64,000 nucleotides of DNA from Pseudanabaena sp. lw0831 (GCF_016584665.1 NZ_BBJB01000115.1:62001-126000), one strand, 5' to 3'; positions 27,246 through 37,633 are shown, counted from the stretch's first letter. Translations and numbers: made by a program. The notes: generated from the sequence alone by a model not told the origin.

Positions 27246-28072
27246 TTGTGTTGTTTCTTAGCAGAAATATCTCTAATCGTAATTGTAAAGCCATCGCCTA
27301 ACTTGATGACTATGAACTGATACCAACCAGCAGGTTCTGAAGAGTAGTATATTTCTTCATCTAGAGTCTCCCCAGTCTCTACTACATTAACTATCCGATC
27401 GAATAGGTGGCGGTTAAATTTTTCTAGAAATCGCCTTAGTACTAATTTACCAATTAAATCTTCACGGCAGCGATCGAACATTCTCGATATCATCGGATTT
27501 AAGATTAAGCAACGAAAATCCATAATATTGCCTGTAATCGGATCGCGAACAGCCTGCATCGCGGCAATACCATCGGATACACTATTTAAAACGCTAGTGA
27601 CTAAGGCCCTCGATTGATACAACATTTCTTCAGTTTCTTTGTGCCTAGCGATTTCGTCCTGCAATAACCGTTTCTGGCGCTGAATAGTCAATTGGTTTTC
27701 AAGACGAACTAATACCTCCTCGCTTTGAAAAGGTTTGCAAATATAATCAACGCCTCCAGACCAAAAAGCTTTTACTTTATCAAAGACATCATCTAAAGAG
27801 CTAATAAAAATCACAGGAATATCTCGTAAATCTGTATCTTCTTTGAGAGCTTGGCAGACCTGATATCCATCCATCTCTGGCATCTTGATATCTAAAAGAA
27901 TCAAATCTGGTCGTTTTACCTTCGCCGTTTTAAGAGCCATTCGTCCACTAGTGACGCTACGAACACTATAGCCAAGTGTAACTAGTAAGTCACTTAGTAG
28001 TTGTAAATTTTCTGGGAGATCATCTACTAAGAGAATATTGCCAGTTAGTTCGAGTGAATGGTTATAGCTCAT
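27242..28072 (-). CDS. Response regulator with C-terminal PAS-like domain
   Basis: 276 residues. The receiver domain (~11-130) has the acidic pocket LLVDD, the phospho-acceptor D61 in LILLDIKMPEMDGYQV and the conserved lysine in ICKPFQSEEV. A helical linker (~130-160) is followed by a PAS-like domain (~160-270) ending in ITIRDISAKK, with no output enzyme or DNA-binding domain. It follows the hybrid kinase gene by 36 bp on the same strand and is most likely its partner, perhaps a phosphorelay element working by protein contact. Confidence 0.87.
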   Translation of the reverse strand: MSYNHSLELTGNILLVDDLPENLQLLSDLLVTLGYSVRSVTSGRMALKTAKVKRPDLILLDIKMPEMDGYQVCQALKEDTDLRDIPVIFISSLDDVFDKVKAFWSGGVDYICKPFQSEEVLVRLENQLTIQRQKRLLQDEIARHKETEEMLYQSRALVTSVLNSVSDGIAAMQAVRDPITGNIMDFRCLILNPMISRMFDRCREDLIGKLVLRRFLEKFNRHLFDRIVNVVETGETLDEEIYYSSEPAGWYQFIVIKLGDGFTITIRDISAKKQHN

Positions 28073-28108
28073 GGATTAATGTTGCCAATGTAATCAGGGC
28101 GCAGAGCG

Positions 28109-30610
28109 CTATTCAATATGTGTTGAAAGTAAAGGTTCGGTGAGATCAATTAATTTCTCAAATTGGTAATTACGCGCCAATTTAGTTAGCGATCGCACTA
28201 AGAAAGTTTCGCTTTCTGGAATTTGCCCAATTAAGTTTATAACAATATTTTTATCAGCTTCAAGTGATGCTCTATATAATTGCATAATCCAGCTATCTGG
28301 CATAACTTTTAAGTTTTCGGAAGTTAGCAATATTTCTGAGGGAAAATCGATTTCATGTTTATGATGCTGAATATTTTCGTAAATATACTTCACGCCAAGA
28401 TGTTTGGCAAGAGCATCAAAAATTATTTGTTCTCTAAATGGCTTGCGGATGAAGTCGTCGCAGCCTACTGAAAGCACGATCGCTTTTTCTTCTTCTAACA
28501 CACTGGCGGTTAGAGCAATCACGGCGGTAGCATTGCCTTTAACCGTGGACTTAATGTACTTTGTCGCTTCGTAGCCATCCATTACAGGCATTCGCATATC
28601 CATCCAGATTAAGTGTGGCTCCCACCGATCCCAGATGGCGATCGCCTCTTGTCCGTTGCTTGCTTCTTGGACTTCAAAACCCATAGGTGTTAGTAACTTT
28701 ACTAATAATTGGCAATTAACGGGTTTATCATCAACGACGAGGATTTTGTAATTGGGTTGATCGGGCGCAAGGGCTAATGCGCGTCTTTTGTCTATAATGC
28801 CACTAACTAATTCTTTACCTAGTTGAGCGTGAATCTGAAACTGGAAAGTTGAGCCTTTACCAAGTTCGCTAGTGACTGAGATGTCACCACCCATCAACTG
28901 CACAAACCTACGGCTAATTGCTAAGCCTAAGCCTGTACCTTCTTGCTTTTCGCGTCCCGCCTGAGCCTGAGAAAAAGATACGAATAATTCAGATAATTCT
29001 TCAGCCGCAATACCAACTCCTGTATCACTAACACTGAAATTGAGAATGAGTTTTGGATTTGATGGATCTTCTATATATATGGATTCGTTAATTGGCGTAT
29101 TGATATTTGTTACATGGAGCAAAACCGATCCGTTTTTAGTGAATTTAATCGCATTACCAATCAAGTTGATGAGAACTTGACGCAATTTAATTTCATCAGT
29201 GTAAATATAATGCGGCACATTGGGATCGCGCTCGAAGACAAGATTTAGCCCCGCATTGATTGCGCGTAGCTGGAACATATCTTCAACATCATCCAACAAA
29301 TGCTCTAGATCGAAAGTTTGCAAATTTAAAGTTGTCTTGCCTGCTTCGATTTTTGATAAGTCAAGAATGTTGTTAATAAGCGTTAATAAGTAATCACCAC
29401 TTCGATTAATAATGCTGGCACTTTCAAGATGCTCTGTTGCTAAATTCTTCGCTCTCATCATCATCTGCGAAAAGCCAAGCACTGCATTTAGTGGCGATCG
29501 CAGTTCATGGCTCATATTGGCAATAAAAGTACTTTTAGCTTGATTAGCGGCTTCGGCCTTAGCCGCTAGTTCCAGCGCCATAGATTCACTTTGACGCAAA
29601 TCACTGGTGCGATCGAGAACCCTTTGCTCTAAGTCAGCATTAGCCCTTTGTAAGCCCATGTTTGCTTTACGATTTTCTTCCACAATTGCAAGAGTGATCA
29701 TAGTAGTCATGGCAATCACACTCATAAAAATCTGGAGCAATAATAGCGAATCTCCTTGAGTTATGGCTTTATAAAAAACTCCAAATCTATAGGCTGTCGC
29801 TACAGAAGCAGTCATACTGACGAGCATGATCAGTAAGGTCGTGAGCTTTGCCCCAAATCGAAAGGCTGACCATAGCAGTGGAGGTAGTAGCAGATATTCG
29901 AGCGGTTGGCTATCGTAAAGAGACAGATAGCCAACAAAAACTAGACTAGTTAAAGCTGTCAATACTTCCCAATTAATCCAAGATTTAATTGGGGTATGCT
30001 GATGCGATCGCAACCATGTCAAGACTAGGGGAGCGAAAATTAAAACTCCCACAGAATCGCCAATCCACCACGGCAAAAACAAACGGTTGAAAAAATTTTC
30101 CCAGACATACCGTTCAGTAACAATATAAGCCGTAATTCCAGCCACTGTTTGGAAGATAGTTCCACTAAATATAGAACAAAGAGCAAATATGACTACATGG
30201 TGAACCTGATTAAAAGGATATTTAGTGCGCGTAAATTGTAAAATCAGCGAGACGGTGATTAATGAGCCAATAGTCGAACCAGCACTTGCGGCTAAGGAAG
30301 GAGCTAGAACTTCTAACCAGTTGCGATGCAAATTTAAATACAGTGTGCCTAAAAAAATTCCTAACCATCGCGATCGCCCCCAAACCAAGAGGAATCCAAC
30401 ATTAAACCCAGCCCCTGGCCAAACGGGAGATGGAGCCTTAACATTGGAGACAATAATTTTAGCAACTAGCCAAGACACGGCAAAATATACTAACGCAATG
30501 CAGATGATCTCGAACCACCAGCGTGGATTGTTAACTTCTAGCCCAAATCGAGACAGGGGCCACTTTGATCTATTGGCTGCTGTTTCGGTAGGTAGTTGAT
30601 TAGTTTTCAT
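28109..30610 (-). CDS. Hybrid sensor histidine kinase with MASE1 membrane domain
   Basis: 833 residues. Residues ~35-320 form an eight-helix MASE1 sensor domain (for example KAPSPVWPGAGFNVGFLLVW and PWWIGDSVGVLIFAPLVL). A coiled-coil linker leads to HisKA with H~367 in ANMSHELRSPLNAVLG, then HATPase_c with [28 protein letters not shown] and [14 protein letters not shown] receiver domain has D~667 in LIWMDMRMPVMDGYEA. The last ~90 residues form a helical tail. The ligand of MASE1 domains is unknown. It is the first gene of a two-gene unit with the response regulator downstream. Confidence 0.92.
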   Translation of the reverse strand: MKTNQLPTETAANRSKWPLSRFGLEVNNPRWWFEIICIALVYFAVSWLVAKIIVSNVKAPSPVWPGAGFNVGFLLVWGRSRWLGIFLGTLYLNLHRNWLEVLAPSLAASAGSTIGSLITVSLILQFTRTKYPFNQVHHVVIFALCSIFSGTIFQTVAGITAYIVTERYVWENFFNRLFLPWWIGDSVGVLIFAPLVLTWLRSHQHTPIKSWINWEVLTALTSLVFVGYLSLYDSQPLEYLLLPPLLWSAFRFGAKLTTLLIMLVSMTASVATAYRFGVFYKAITQGDSLLLLQIFMSVIAMTTMITLAIVEENRKANMGLQRANADLEQRVLDRTSDLRQSESMALELAAKAEAANQAKSTFIANMSHELRSPLNAVLGFSQMMMRAKNLATEHLESASIINRSGDYLLTLINNILDLSKIEAGKTTLNLQTFDLEHLLDDVEDMFQLRAINAGLNLVFERDPNVPHYIYTDEIKLRQVLINLIGNAIKFTKNGSVLLHVTNINTPINESIYIEDPSNPKLILNFSVSDTGVGIAAEELSELFVSFSQAQAGREKQEGTGLGLAISRRFVQLMGGDISVTSELGKGSTFQFQIHAQLGKELVSGIIDKRRALALAPDQPNYKILVVDDKPVNCQLLVKLLTPMGFEVQEASNGQEAIAIWDRWEPHLIWMDMRMPVMDGYEATKYIKSTVKGNATAVIALTASVLEEEKAIVLSVGCDDFIRKPFREQIIFDALAKHLGVKYIYENIQHHKHEIDFPSEILLTSENLKVMPDSWIMQLYRASLEADKNIVINLIGQIPESETFLVRSLTKLARNYQFEKLIDLTEPLLSTHIE

Positions 30611-30638
30611 CTCTGCAATTTCTTTTGATTAACGCCCA

Positions 30639-30674
30639 AATAGCAAAGGCAGCGCAAATGCTGCCTTTGCTATT
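30639..30674 (-). terminator. Hairpin between hybrid-kinase start and ABC-F stop
   Basis: Arms AATAGCAAAGGCAGC / GCTGCCTTTGCTATT. It overlaps the region just past the ABC-F stop codon (30677) and probably ends that transcript. Confidence 0.7.
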
Positions 30675-30676
30675 AT

Positions 30677-32623
30677 CTAGATTCTTTCGGCTAGCTCTAA
30701 CCAACGCTCAGTAGATTTCTCGATCGCCTGATTTAGTTCAGCTAAGCGATCGGAAAGTTTTTTTAGTTCCGTATGACCAGTAGGTGGATTGTGATAGAGC
30801 TTCTTCTCAGTTTGGGTCTTTTCTGCCTCCAGTTTGGGGATTTTTGCTTCTAGTTCCTCATACTCGCGCTTCTCTTTGTAGGAAAGCTGTGAAGGCTTTT
30901 TGGACTCAGTTTTTGGTTTAACAGTTTCAGTCACGGATGGTGCAACGTTACTTGATTTCTGGTCTTTAGCAACTTTACTGGATTGTCCTTTTGCGCTACT
31001 AGATTCTTTCTCAGCTTCGTCTTTTTTGTATTCCAAATAGATAGAATAATTCCCAGGGTACAAGCGAACTTCACCTTCTGGCTCAAAGGAAAACACCATT
31101 TCGACAGTGCGATCGAGAAAATAGCGATCGTGGGATACCACAATTACACAACCATTAAAGTCTTCGAGATATTCTTCTAATACAGCGAGAGTCTGCACAT
31201 CGAGGTCATTAGTCGGTTCATCGAGGATTAGGACATTCGGAGCCGCCATCAAGACCTTGAGCAGGAATAAGCGCCGCTTTTCACCACCAGAAAGTTTATT
31301 GATCGGAGCATATTGCGTGTTACCAGGAAAGAGAAACCGCTCTAACATTTGCGAAGCCGTAATGATGCTCCCATCCGAGGTCTTGACTAGTTCTGATACG
31401 TCTTTGAGATAGTCAATCACGCGCTGATTGCCATGGTCAGCAAGATCGTCAGAATGTTGATCGAAATAACCAAAATGGATCGTCGTGCCAATTTCCACAG
31501 TGCCTGCATCGGGCTGCAACTGTCCGATGATCATATTCATCAGTGTGGATTTACCCGCGCCATTGCTGCCAATAATGCCAATGCGATCTTCGGGCGTGAA
31601 GTTATAGGAGAAGTCTTTGATCAATGTGCGATCGCCATAGGATTTGCAAATGCGATCTAGCTCGACAACCTTTTTGCCGATGCGCCGCCCTGCGGTAGTG
31701 ATATCGACTTTTGCATTGGCTTGTTTAAATTCCATCGCGTGCAAATCATGAGCGCGATCGATACGTGCTTTTTGCTTGGTACTCCGAGCCTTTGGCCCCT
31801 TTTTCAGCCATTCCAATTCCCGTCGCAATAGTCCCGCATGTTTGCGTTGTGTACTCTGTGCCGAGTCTTCAGCTTCGGCTTTTTTTTCTAAATAATAGGA
31901 ATAATTGCCCGAATAGGAATACAAATCACCGCGATCAATTTCGATGATGCGATTGGTAACTCGATCTAGAAAATAGCGATCGTGGGTAATCAGCAATAAT
32001 GCGCCACGATAGCGATTGAGGTAGCTTTGTAGCCATTCCACAGAGAGCGCATCAAGATGGTTTGTCGGCTCGTCCATCAGCAGCACATCAGGTGCAGAGA
32101 GCAAAGCTGAAGCGATCGCAATCCGTTTGCGATATCCACCCGAAAGGCTGCCAATTTTCGCTTCGAGATCGTCAATCCCTAATTTAGTTAAGACAATTTT
32201 GGCATTAGTTTCCAAATCCCAAGCGCCAGTCTGATCCATTCGCTCAGATACACGCGATAACTGCTCTAGTAAGCGATCTTGATCCCCATGTCCGTGGGTT
32301 AACTTATCAGAAATTTCTTCATATTCTTTGACTAGTGACATCTGTTCACCACTATCAGCAAACACTTGTTCTAAGACCGTATTTTCTTCGTTTAAGTCAG
32401 GTTGCTGTGGTAAATAGATAATTTTGGCGCTGGAATTTACCCAAAGTTCGCCGCCATCGCTATGCTCAAGCCCTGCAATCATTTTGAGTAATGTGGATTT
32501 CCCCGACCCATTTGTGCCAATTAACCCCACCTTGTCGCCTTCATCGAGGCTAAAACTAGCATCCTTGAGGATTTCCTTGATGCCAAAATCTTTGCGGAGC
32601 GATCGCAGTGTAAAAAGTGCCAT
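30677..32623 (-). CDS. uup: ABC-F family ATPase (Uup-like)
   Basis: 648 residues, no membrane part. Two ABC domains each have a Walker A (GTNGSGKST, residue ~37; GSNGAGKST, ~357), a signature (LSGGYRKR, ~159; LSGGEKRR, ~462) and a Walker B with the catalytic Glu (LLMDEPTNHLD; LILDEPTNDLD). A charged inter-domain linker (~240-310) and a C-terminal coiled coil (~550-648, with KEKREYEELEAKIPKLEAEK) match Uup. ABC-F proteins work on ribosomes or DNA rather than in transport; Uup affects transposon excision and ribosome rescue in E. coli. Confidence 0.9.
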   Translation of the reverse strand: MALFTLRSLRKDFGIKEILKDASFSLDEGDKVGLIGTNGSGKSTLLKMIAGLEHSDGGELWVNSSAKIIYLPQQPDLNEENTVLEQVFADSGEQMSLVKEYEEISDKLTHGHGDQDRLLEQLSRVSERMDQTGAWDLETNAKIVLTKLGIDDLEAKIGSLSGGYRKRIAIASALLSAPDVLLMDEPTNHLDALSVEWLQSYLNRYRGALLLITHDRYFLDRVTNRIIEIDRGDLYSYSGNYSYYLEKKAEAEDSAQSTQRKHAGLLRRELEWLKKGPKARSTKQKARIDRAHDLHAMEFKQANAKVDITTAGRRIGKKVVELDRICKSYGDRTLIKDFSYNFTPEDRIGIIGSNGAGKSTLMNMIIGQLQPDAGTVEIGTTIHFGYFDQHSDDLADHGNQRVIDYLKDVSELVKTSDGSIITASQMLERFLFPGNTQYAPINKLSGGEKRRLFLLKVLMAAPNVLILDEPTNDLDVQTLAVLEEYLEDFNGCVIVVSHDRYFLDRTVEMVFSFEPEGEVRLYPGNYSIYLEYKKDEAEKESSSAKGQSSKVAKDQKSSNVAPSVTETVKPKTESKKPSQLSYKEKREYEELEAKIPKLEAEKTQTEKKLYHNPPTGHTELKKLSDRLAELNQAIEKSTERWLELAERI

Positions 32624-32664
32624 GCCTGATCTATTTATGAGCTATTTATGAGCTGAGAATTGAA

Positions 32665-32773
32665 CTTAAGTCGCTAGGCAAAATTAAATATAAAATCCCA
32701 AAATCTATACCGCCCACTGCGCGGGCAGTATAGATTTTGGTTTTGAGTTTTTAATTTTGCTGAGGTACTTACA
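32665..32773. repeat. Family C element, copy 2
   Basis: Inner hairpin 32698-32740 (arm CCAAAATCTATACCGCCC, one mismatch) within outer inverted repeats (AAGTCGCTAGGCAAAATTAA on the left; TTAATTTTGCTGAGGTACTT on the right). It fills the gap between the membrane-protein stop and the ABC-F start, both on the minus strand. Confidence 0.8.
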
Positions 32774-32786
32774 GTCTAGTTTAGCT

Positions 32787-33365
32787 TTATTTTCTGCGAC
32801 TCCAGAAAAGAGCCAGTAAAACGCACCCCGTCAGCAATCCGTAAATCGCGCCAACAGCCAGCGTTAAAAAATCTCCCAATTTGGCAATCAATAAGCTACC
32901 TACCATTACACCTACATACCAACTCGCCGTAGTCCCAACAATCCACCAGCCTGACTGCCTAAAATACTGTTTAATCAGCATCCATTGCATAAATCCAGTT
33001 GATAATCCCCGTAAACAAGCATATATCACCAATAAATCAACTGCATCGCCATAGGTGACAGCCAATTGAAAACTCGCCCAAGAACTTAGCGAGCCGCCCA
33101 CAGCACCACCCACTAAAGTTGTCCACAGCCATCCTATACCCCGAATATATCGCCTGATCACTAACCACTGGGATACTGCGATCGCCATACTCATTACAGC
33201 AAAACTTAGAAACACCCCAAAACCGCCTGTTATAAAGTCAGGGACAAAGGCACTAATTTTGCCACCACCTGCGTAACTAAGTGATGTGGCGATAATCCAC
33301 AAGGGCAGAAAGCTCCAGTGAAGTTTTTTTATGGTTATCTCTTTTAACCTAAACTTGTTTAACAA
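32787..33365 (-). CDS. Membrane protein of unknown function
   Basis: 192 residues with about six membrane segments. Two related segments, SQWLVIRRYIRGIGWLWTTL (~65-84) and QWMLIKQYFRQSGWWIVGTT (~127-146), show an internal duplication. I recall this Q-W-(L/M)-(V/L)-(I)-(R/K)-x-Y motif from cyanobacterial membrane proteins with tandem repeats of unknown role. ATG 33365 is 30 bp from the divergent glycosyltransferase start, so their promoters must overlap. Confidence 0.75.
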   Translation of the reverse strand: MLNKFRLKEITIKKLHWSFLPLWIIATSLSYAGGGKISAFVPDFITGGFGVFLSFAVMSMAIAVSQWLVIRRYIRGIGWLWTTLVGGAVGGSLSSWASFQLAVTYGDAVDLLVIYACLRGLSTGFMQWMLIKQYFRQSGWWIVGTTASWYVGVMVGSLLIAKLGDFLTLAVGAIYGLLTGCVLLALFWSRRK

Positions 33366-33395
33366 GGATTTGAGCCTGATATTTGAACTTGATAA

Positions 33396-34415
33396 ATGAG
33401 AAGACTATACTTTTTGCTGCCAGGAACTACAAATAAATTTGCTTGCGGTGGATTGTGGGCTGAGCTAAAAACCTTGGAATTAGCCAAAAAATTTTGTGCT
33501 GCGGAAGTCGTCACCTATCGCCAGCGCGAAAAAGATTATCTCTGGTTGGATGATTTATTGGACTCAGATGATACTTTTCGAGCTTTAGATGATGCAATTT
33601 TTGTGATGAGTTGGGGATTTGATGTTGTCAAGCTCGCACCGAAATTAAAGCGTTTGAATGCGATTTATCATGCTCATAGCGCAGGCTACGGCTTTAATTT
33701 ACCTTCTAGCGTGCCAATTATTACGGTTAGTCGCAATACACTCGGCTATTGGGGACAGCGATCTCCACATTCGTTAATTTATTACTTACCAAACGAGATC
33801 TCCAATAAGTTTCAAAATCAAGAAAATAGTCATTGGAGCGATCGCGATATTGATGTGCTAGTGCAGGCGCGAAAATCCTCTAGTTATCTGATGAAGCAAT
33901 TAATTCCCGCTTTGCAAAAGCAATGTCGTGTGGAAATAGTTGATCGTTATGTCGAAGATTTAGAAGGATTATTTAATCGAACTAAGGTCTATCTCTACGA
34001 CTCAGCAGAATATTGGGCTGTGCAGAATGTAACGGAAGGATTTGGGTTGCAACCGATGGAAGCTCTCGCTTGTGGTTGTCAAGTTTTTTCTAGTGTCAAT
34101 CATGGCTTATCTGATTATCTCGATCCTGCTTTTAACTGTTACAAGATTGCTGGATACTCGCAAGAGTTTGATATGCAACGCATTCTTAGAGTAATTCAGA
34201 CCAATCAAAAATTATCTTTATCGCCAACTGTATTAGATGAATATCGTGCTGAAAATATCATTATGAGGCTACAGGTAATTCTGGAAGAACTCAATGAATT
34301 TTTTGATCACAAGCAGATATACCAAGGTAATATTTCCAGTTTGGGGTATTGGCAAGTGATGAAACTACGATCGCAAAGAATATGGACAAAGCTGCTCAAG
34401 CGTTTGAATCCATAA
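33396..34415 (+). CDS. Glycosyltransferase, GT-B fold (GT4-like)
   Basis: 339 residues. The N-terminus (MRRLYFLLPGTTNKFACGGL) has the glycine loop of GT-B acceptor domains. The C-terminal donor domain has VTEGFGLQPMEALACGCQVF (~205-224), the EX7E motif that binds the nucleotide-sugar diphosphate. No membrane helix, so probably cytosolic or peripheral. The C-terminal basic helix (SQRIWTKLLKRLNP) could contact the membrane. Acceptor and sugar are unknown. No other glycan genes adjoin it. Confidence 0.82.
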   Translation: MRRLYFLLPGTTNKFACGGLWAELKTLELAKKFCAAEVVTYRQREKDYLWLDDLLDSDDTFRALDDAIFVMSWGFDVVKLAPKLKRLNAIYHAHSAGYGFNLPSSVPIITVSRNTLGYWGQRSPHSLIYYLPNEISNKFQNQENSHWSDRDIDVLVQARKSSSYLMKQLIPALQKQCRVEIVDRYVEDLEGLFNRTKVYLYDSAEYWAVQNVTEGFGLQPMEALACGCQVFSSVNHGLSDYLDPAFNCYKIAGYSQEFDMQRILRVIQTNQKLSLSPTVLDEYRAENIIMRLQVILEELNEFFDHKQIYQGNISSLGYWQVMKLRSQRIWTKLLKRLNP

Positions 34416-34449
34416 AAGATAGGGTTGCATAGCAACCCTATCTTTTATG
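34411..34449. terminator. Bidirectional hairpin between glycosyltransferase and thiG
   Basis: An 18-bp perfect stem (CATAAAAGATAGGGTTGC) with ATA loop. It includes both stop codons. Confidence 0.85.
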
Positions 34450-35308
34450 AAACTAGTCCTGTCATAGGTGAACTGGCGCTCGCATAAGCTTTGACAGGAA
34501 TCCTTCCAGACAAATAGGCGGCGCGACCTGCCTCAGTTGCCATGCCCATCGCTCGCCCCATTGCGACAGGATTATTCGCACAGGCGATCGCGGTATTTAC
34601 CAACAACGCTGATGCACCCATTTCCATCGCTGCTGATGCTTCGCTAGGAACGCCGATACCTGCATCGACTACGACTGGGATCTTGGATTCTTCGATAATG
34701 ATCGCGATATTTGCAGCATTATTAATGCCTTGTCCTGAACCAATTGGCGAACCGAGAGGCATCACCGTGACACAACCAATTTCTTCGAGGGTTTTCGCCA
34801 AGCGGGGATCGGCATTGATATAGGGTAAAACGGCAAAACCTTCTTTAACTAATTGTTCGGCAGCTTTGCAAGTACCAAGGGGATCGGGGAGCAAATATTT
34901 TAGATCGGGAATTACTTCAAGCTTCACAAAATTGTTATCTTCCTGACCCAAAATCTTTGCCATCTCACGCCCCAGTCGCGCCACGCGCACTGCCTCTTCC
35001 GCAGTCTGACAGCCAGCAGTATTCGGCAAGAGCCAATATTTACTCCAATCTATCGCTTCAGCAAGTCCTTCGTGCCCCGCTGCGTTAGTTTGCACGCGCC
35101 GCACCGCCACAGTCACAATCTCGCAGCCACTTGCTGCGATCGCCTGACGCATTACCTCGAAGTTGGTATATTTGCCTGAGCCAGTCATTAAACGCGATCG
35201 GAACTTACGCCCCGCAATTTCGAGCAGATCACCCGATGAATCAGCAATATCAGAAATCTGGCTATTTAGCGTAAAAATTGGGTTGAAAGAAGGTGAAGAG
35301 GCGATCAT
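34445..35308 (-). CDS. thiG: Thiazole synthase ThiG
   Basis: 287 residues, with ~25 extra at the N-terminus compared with the core enzyme. The conserved barrel motifs are [20 protein letters not shown] (~28-47), [20 protein letters not shown] (~93-112), [15 protein letters not shown] with the Schiff-base lysine (~127), SPIGSGQGI and [20 protein letters not shown]. It builds the thiazole phosphate from deoxyxylulose phosphate, dehydroglycine and ThiS-thiocarboxylate. No thiS or thiO gene adjoins it. It is divergent from atpG. Confidence 0.97.
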   Translation of the reverse strand: MIASSPSFNPIFTLNSQISDIADSSGDLLEIAGRKFRSRLMTGSGKYTNFEVMRQAIAASGCEIVTVAVRRVQTNAAGHEGLAEAIDWSKYWLLPNTAGCQTAEEAVRVARLGREMAKILGQEDNNFVKLEVIPDLKYLLPDPLGTCKAAEQLVKEGFAVLPYINADPRLAKTLEEIGCVTVMPLGSPIGSGQGINNAANIAIIIEESKIPVVVDAGIGVPSEASAAMEMGASALLVNTAIACANNPVAMGRAMGMATEAGRAAYLSGRIPVKAYASASSPMTGLVS

Positions 35309-35337
35309 ATCAAGGAATTAAAAGTTTGCTTCTAGAT

Positions 35338-35377
35338 TTGTAAGAGTAAATGAGCTAAAGCTCATTTACTCTTACAA
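35338..35377. repeat. Perfect palindrome in the thiG-atpG divergent gap
   Basis: An 18-bp stem (arm TTGTAAGAGTAAATGAGC) with TAAA loop, 30 bp upstream of the thiG start. The genes read away from it, so it is not their terminator. Confidence 0.75.
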
Positions 35378-35513
35378 TAATCAATTTCAAGGATATACAT
35401 TAGTTTGCGGTTTGAAGGCGCAATTTTTTATTAAGATACTTAGGATACTTAAGTGTCTTCTGTGATATTCCAAATTTTCCATAGTATTCAATAGCAAGTA
35501 GCAATTTAGTTTC

Positions 35514-36461
35514 ATGGCTAACCTCAAATCCATCCGCGATCGCATCGGCACTGTTAAGAATACTCGCAAGATAACTGAAGCAATGCGTCTCGTCGCAGCC
35601 GCAAAGGTTAGACGCGCTCAGCAGCAAGTTCTGTCAACTCGTCCTTTTGCCGATCGCCTCGCTCAAGTCCTATATCGTCTCCAGCAGCGCATCTCCTTTG
35701 AGGATGTCAGTCTGCCTTTACTCGAAAAACGTCCTGTTAAAACTGTTGGTCTTCTGGTGATTTCAGGCGATCGCGGGCTTTGTGGTGGCTATAACTCAAC
35801 CATTATCCGCCGCGCTGAAGCTCGTGCTAAAGAACTAAAAGAACAAGGTATTAATTACACCTTTATCTTGGTCGGTCGTAAGGCAGCGCAATACTTTGCC
35901 CGTCGAGATCAACCGATCGCCGCTAAGTTCGTTAGCTTAAACCAAATTCCTAATGCTGCCGAAGCTAATGCGATCGGCGATGAAATTACGTCGGCATTTT
36001 TGGGCGGTGTGATCGATCGCCTTGAGTTGATCTATACCCGTTTTGTATCTCTGATTAGCTCTCGTCCTGTCCTCCAAACTCTATTGCCCCTTGAGCCTCA
36101 AGGACTAGAGCCTCAAGATGATGAAATTTTCCGCCTAATTACTCGTGGTGGTAAGTTCCAAGTCGAGCGCGAAAAGCGTGAAATTACCGTCAAGGAATTG
36201 CCCAAAGAATTGCTCTTTGAACAAAATCCTGAACAAATCCTTGATGCTTTGTTACCTCTGTATCTGAGCAATCAAATCCTCCGTGCTTTACAAGAATCCG
36301 TAGCTAGCGAACTGGCTGCACGGATGACTGCAATGAACAACGCTACTGAAAATGCAGGCGACTTGATTAAGTCCCTGACTTTGCAATACAACAAAGCCCG
36401 TCAAGCCGCGATTACTCAAGAAATCTTGGAAGTAGTTGGTGGCGCAGCCGCACTGACTTAA
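35514..36461 (+). CDS. atpG: ATP synthase gamma subunit
   Basis: 315 residues. The N-terminal helix ([20 protein letters not shown], then [16 protein letters not shown]) and the C-terminal helix ([20 protein letters not shown]) form the rotating coiled-coil shaft. The middle includes the cyanobacterial insertion (~200-235) absent from most bacteria but without the two redox cysteines of the chloroplast protein. It stands alone here, with thiG on one side and pyrD on the other, rather than next to atpA. Confidence 0.98.
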   Translation: MANLKSIRDRIGTVKNTRKITEAMRLVAAAKVRRAQQQVLSTRPFADRLAQVLYRLQQRISFEDVSLPLLEKRPVKTVGLLVISGDRGLCGGYNSTIIRRAEARAKELKEQGINYTFILVGRKAAQYFARRDQPIAAKFVSLNQIPNAAEANAIGDEITSAFLGGVIDRLELIYTRFVSLISSRPVLQTLLPLEPQGLEPQDDEIFRLITRGGKFQVEREKREITVKELPKELLFEQNPEQILDALLPLYLSNQILRALQESVASELAARMTAMNNATENAGDLIKSLTLQYNKARQAAITQEILEVVGGAAALT

Positions 36462-36464
36462 TTC

Positions 36465-36497
36465 AAAAAAGGGCGGCGCGTAGCGCCGCCCTTTTTT
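36465..36497. terminator. Bidirectional terminator between atpG and pyrD
   Basis: A 15-bp perfect GC-rich stem (AAAAAAGGGCGGCGC) with GTA loop and T6 runs on both strands. Confidence 0.9.
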
Positions 36498-37608
36498 ATT
36501 TATGCGACAGCCCGATCGCTTGTTGAATATTATCTAAGCCATGCGCTTCTAATTTGGCAACCAAACCTTGCAAGATCTGCTTGACTATCATTGGTCCCTC
36601 ATAAATTAAGCCCGTATAAACCTGCACGATCGCAGCACCCGCCGTAATCTTTTGCCAAGCATCTTCCGCTGTGAAAATGCCGCCCACACCGATGATTGGT
36701 AAGCTTCCCTGCGTGGTTTTCCAGATTAGATTGATTACTTGTAAAGAGCGATCTCGTACAGGTTGACCACTAATTCCACCTGCTTCCTCGGTGACAGGTC
36801 TCCCAGTCATGGTTAAATGCGTAGTCGTTAAGTTTTGCCGTGAAATCGTCGTGTTTGTCGCGATAATTCCTGCTACGCCATAGGATTGACTCGCTTTGAC
36901 GACTTCCACAATGTCAGCATCATTTAAATCTGGCGCAATTTTTACTAAAATCGGCTTGTTAGCATTATTAATCGGATTTAACTCCGCGAGGATCGCGCAT
37001 AGCTGATCAGTGGCTTGCAGATCGCGCAAATTGGGCGTATTTGGGGAACTGACATTGACCACGAAATAATCGCCAAAATCGTACAGTGATCGCAAACTCT
37101 CGGCATAGTCTAGTTTTGCGTCGGCTATCTCCGTGATTTTGGATTTGCCAAGATTAAGCCCAAGGGGAATACTCAGCTTATGGGATTGCAAATAATTTTG
37201 GAGATCGATCGCCGTTGCTGCTGCACCACGATTATTAAACCCCATCCGATTTAAAACTGCGCGATCGCTAGGCAGGCGAAACAAACGCGGCTGTGGATTG
37301 CCCGACTGAGCATGGGCGGTAATCGTCCCCACTTCTGCAAATCCAAAGCCCAGATGTTCCCATGCGCCGATCGCTTCCGCATTTTTATCAAAACCTGCTG
37401 CTAATCCGACGGGATTCTCAAATTTGAGGTTCCAAAGGGTTTGCGATAGCCGCGAATCGCTATAGTAAAAGGTAGACTTAGCGATCGCTTGCAGGATTGG
37501 GGACTCACTAATTCGACGACAAGTCGCGATCGCGAAATGATGAGCAGCTTCAGGATCGAGTGAAAATAAAAGGGGGCGCACCCCATATTGATAGCCAACA
37601 CTTAACAT
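36496..37608 (-). CDS. pyrD: Quinone-dependent dihydroorotate dehydrogenase
   Basis: 370 residues, the class 2 length. The N-terminal helical part (~1-50) that reaches the membrane quinone is present. The barrel has NPVGLAAGFDKNAEAI (~66-81), FAEVGTITAHAQSGNPQPRL, NRMGFNNRGA (~121), VNVSSPNTPNLRDLQ with the catalytic serine (~183), NTTISR (~255) and GVGGIFTAEDAWQKITAGAA (~318). It oxidises dihydroorotate to orotate in pyrimidine synthesis and passes electrons to plastoquinone. Confidence 0.97.
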   Translation of the reverse strand: MLSVGYQYGVRPLLFSLDPEAAHHFAIATCRRISESPILQAIAKSTFYYSDSRLSQTLWNLKFENPVGLAAGFDKNAEAIGAWEHLGFGFAEVGTITAHAQSGNPQPRLFRLPSDRAVLNRMGFNNRGAAATAIDLQNYLQSHKLSIPLGLNLGKSKITEIADAKLDYAESLRSLYDFGDYFVVNVSSPNTPNLRDLQATDQLCAILAELNPINNANKPILVKIAPDLNDADIVEVVKASQSYGVAGIIATNTTISRQNLTTTHLTMTGRPVTEEAGGISGQPVRDRSLQVINLIWKTTQGSLPIIGVGGIFTAEDAWQKITAGAAIVQVYTGLIYEGPMIVKQILQGLVAKLEAHGLDNIQQAIGLSHK

Positions 37609-37633
37609 AGGTTTAGTTTATGAGGCTGTCGTG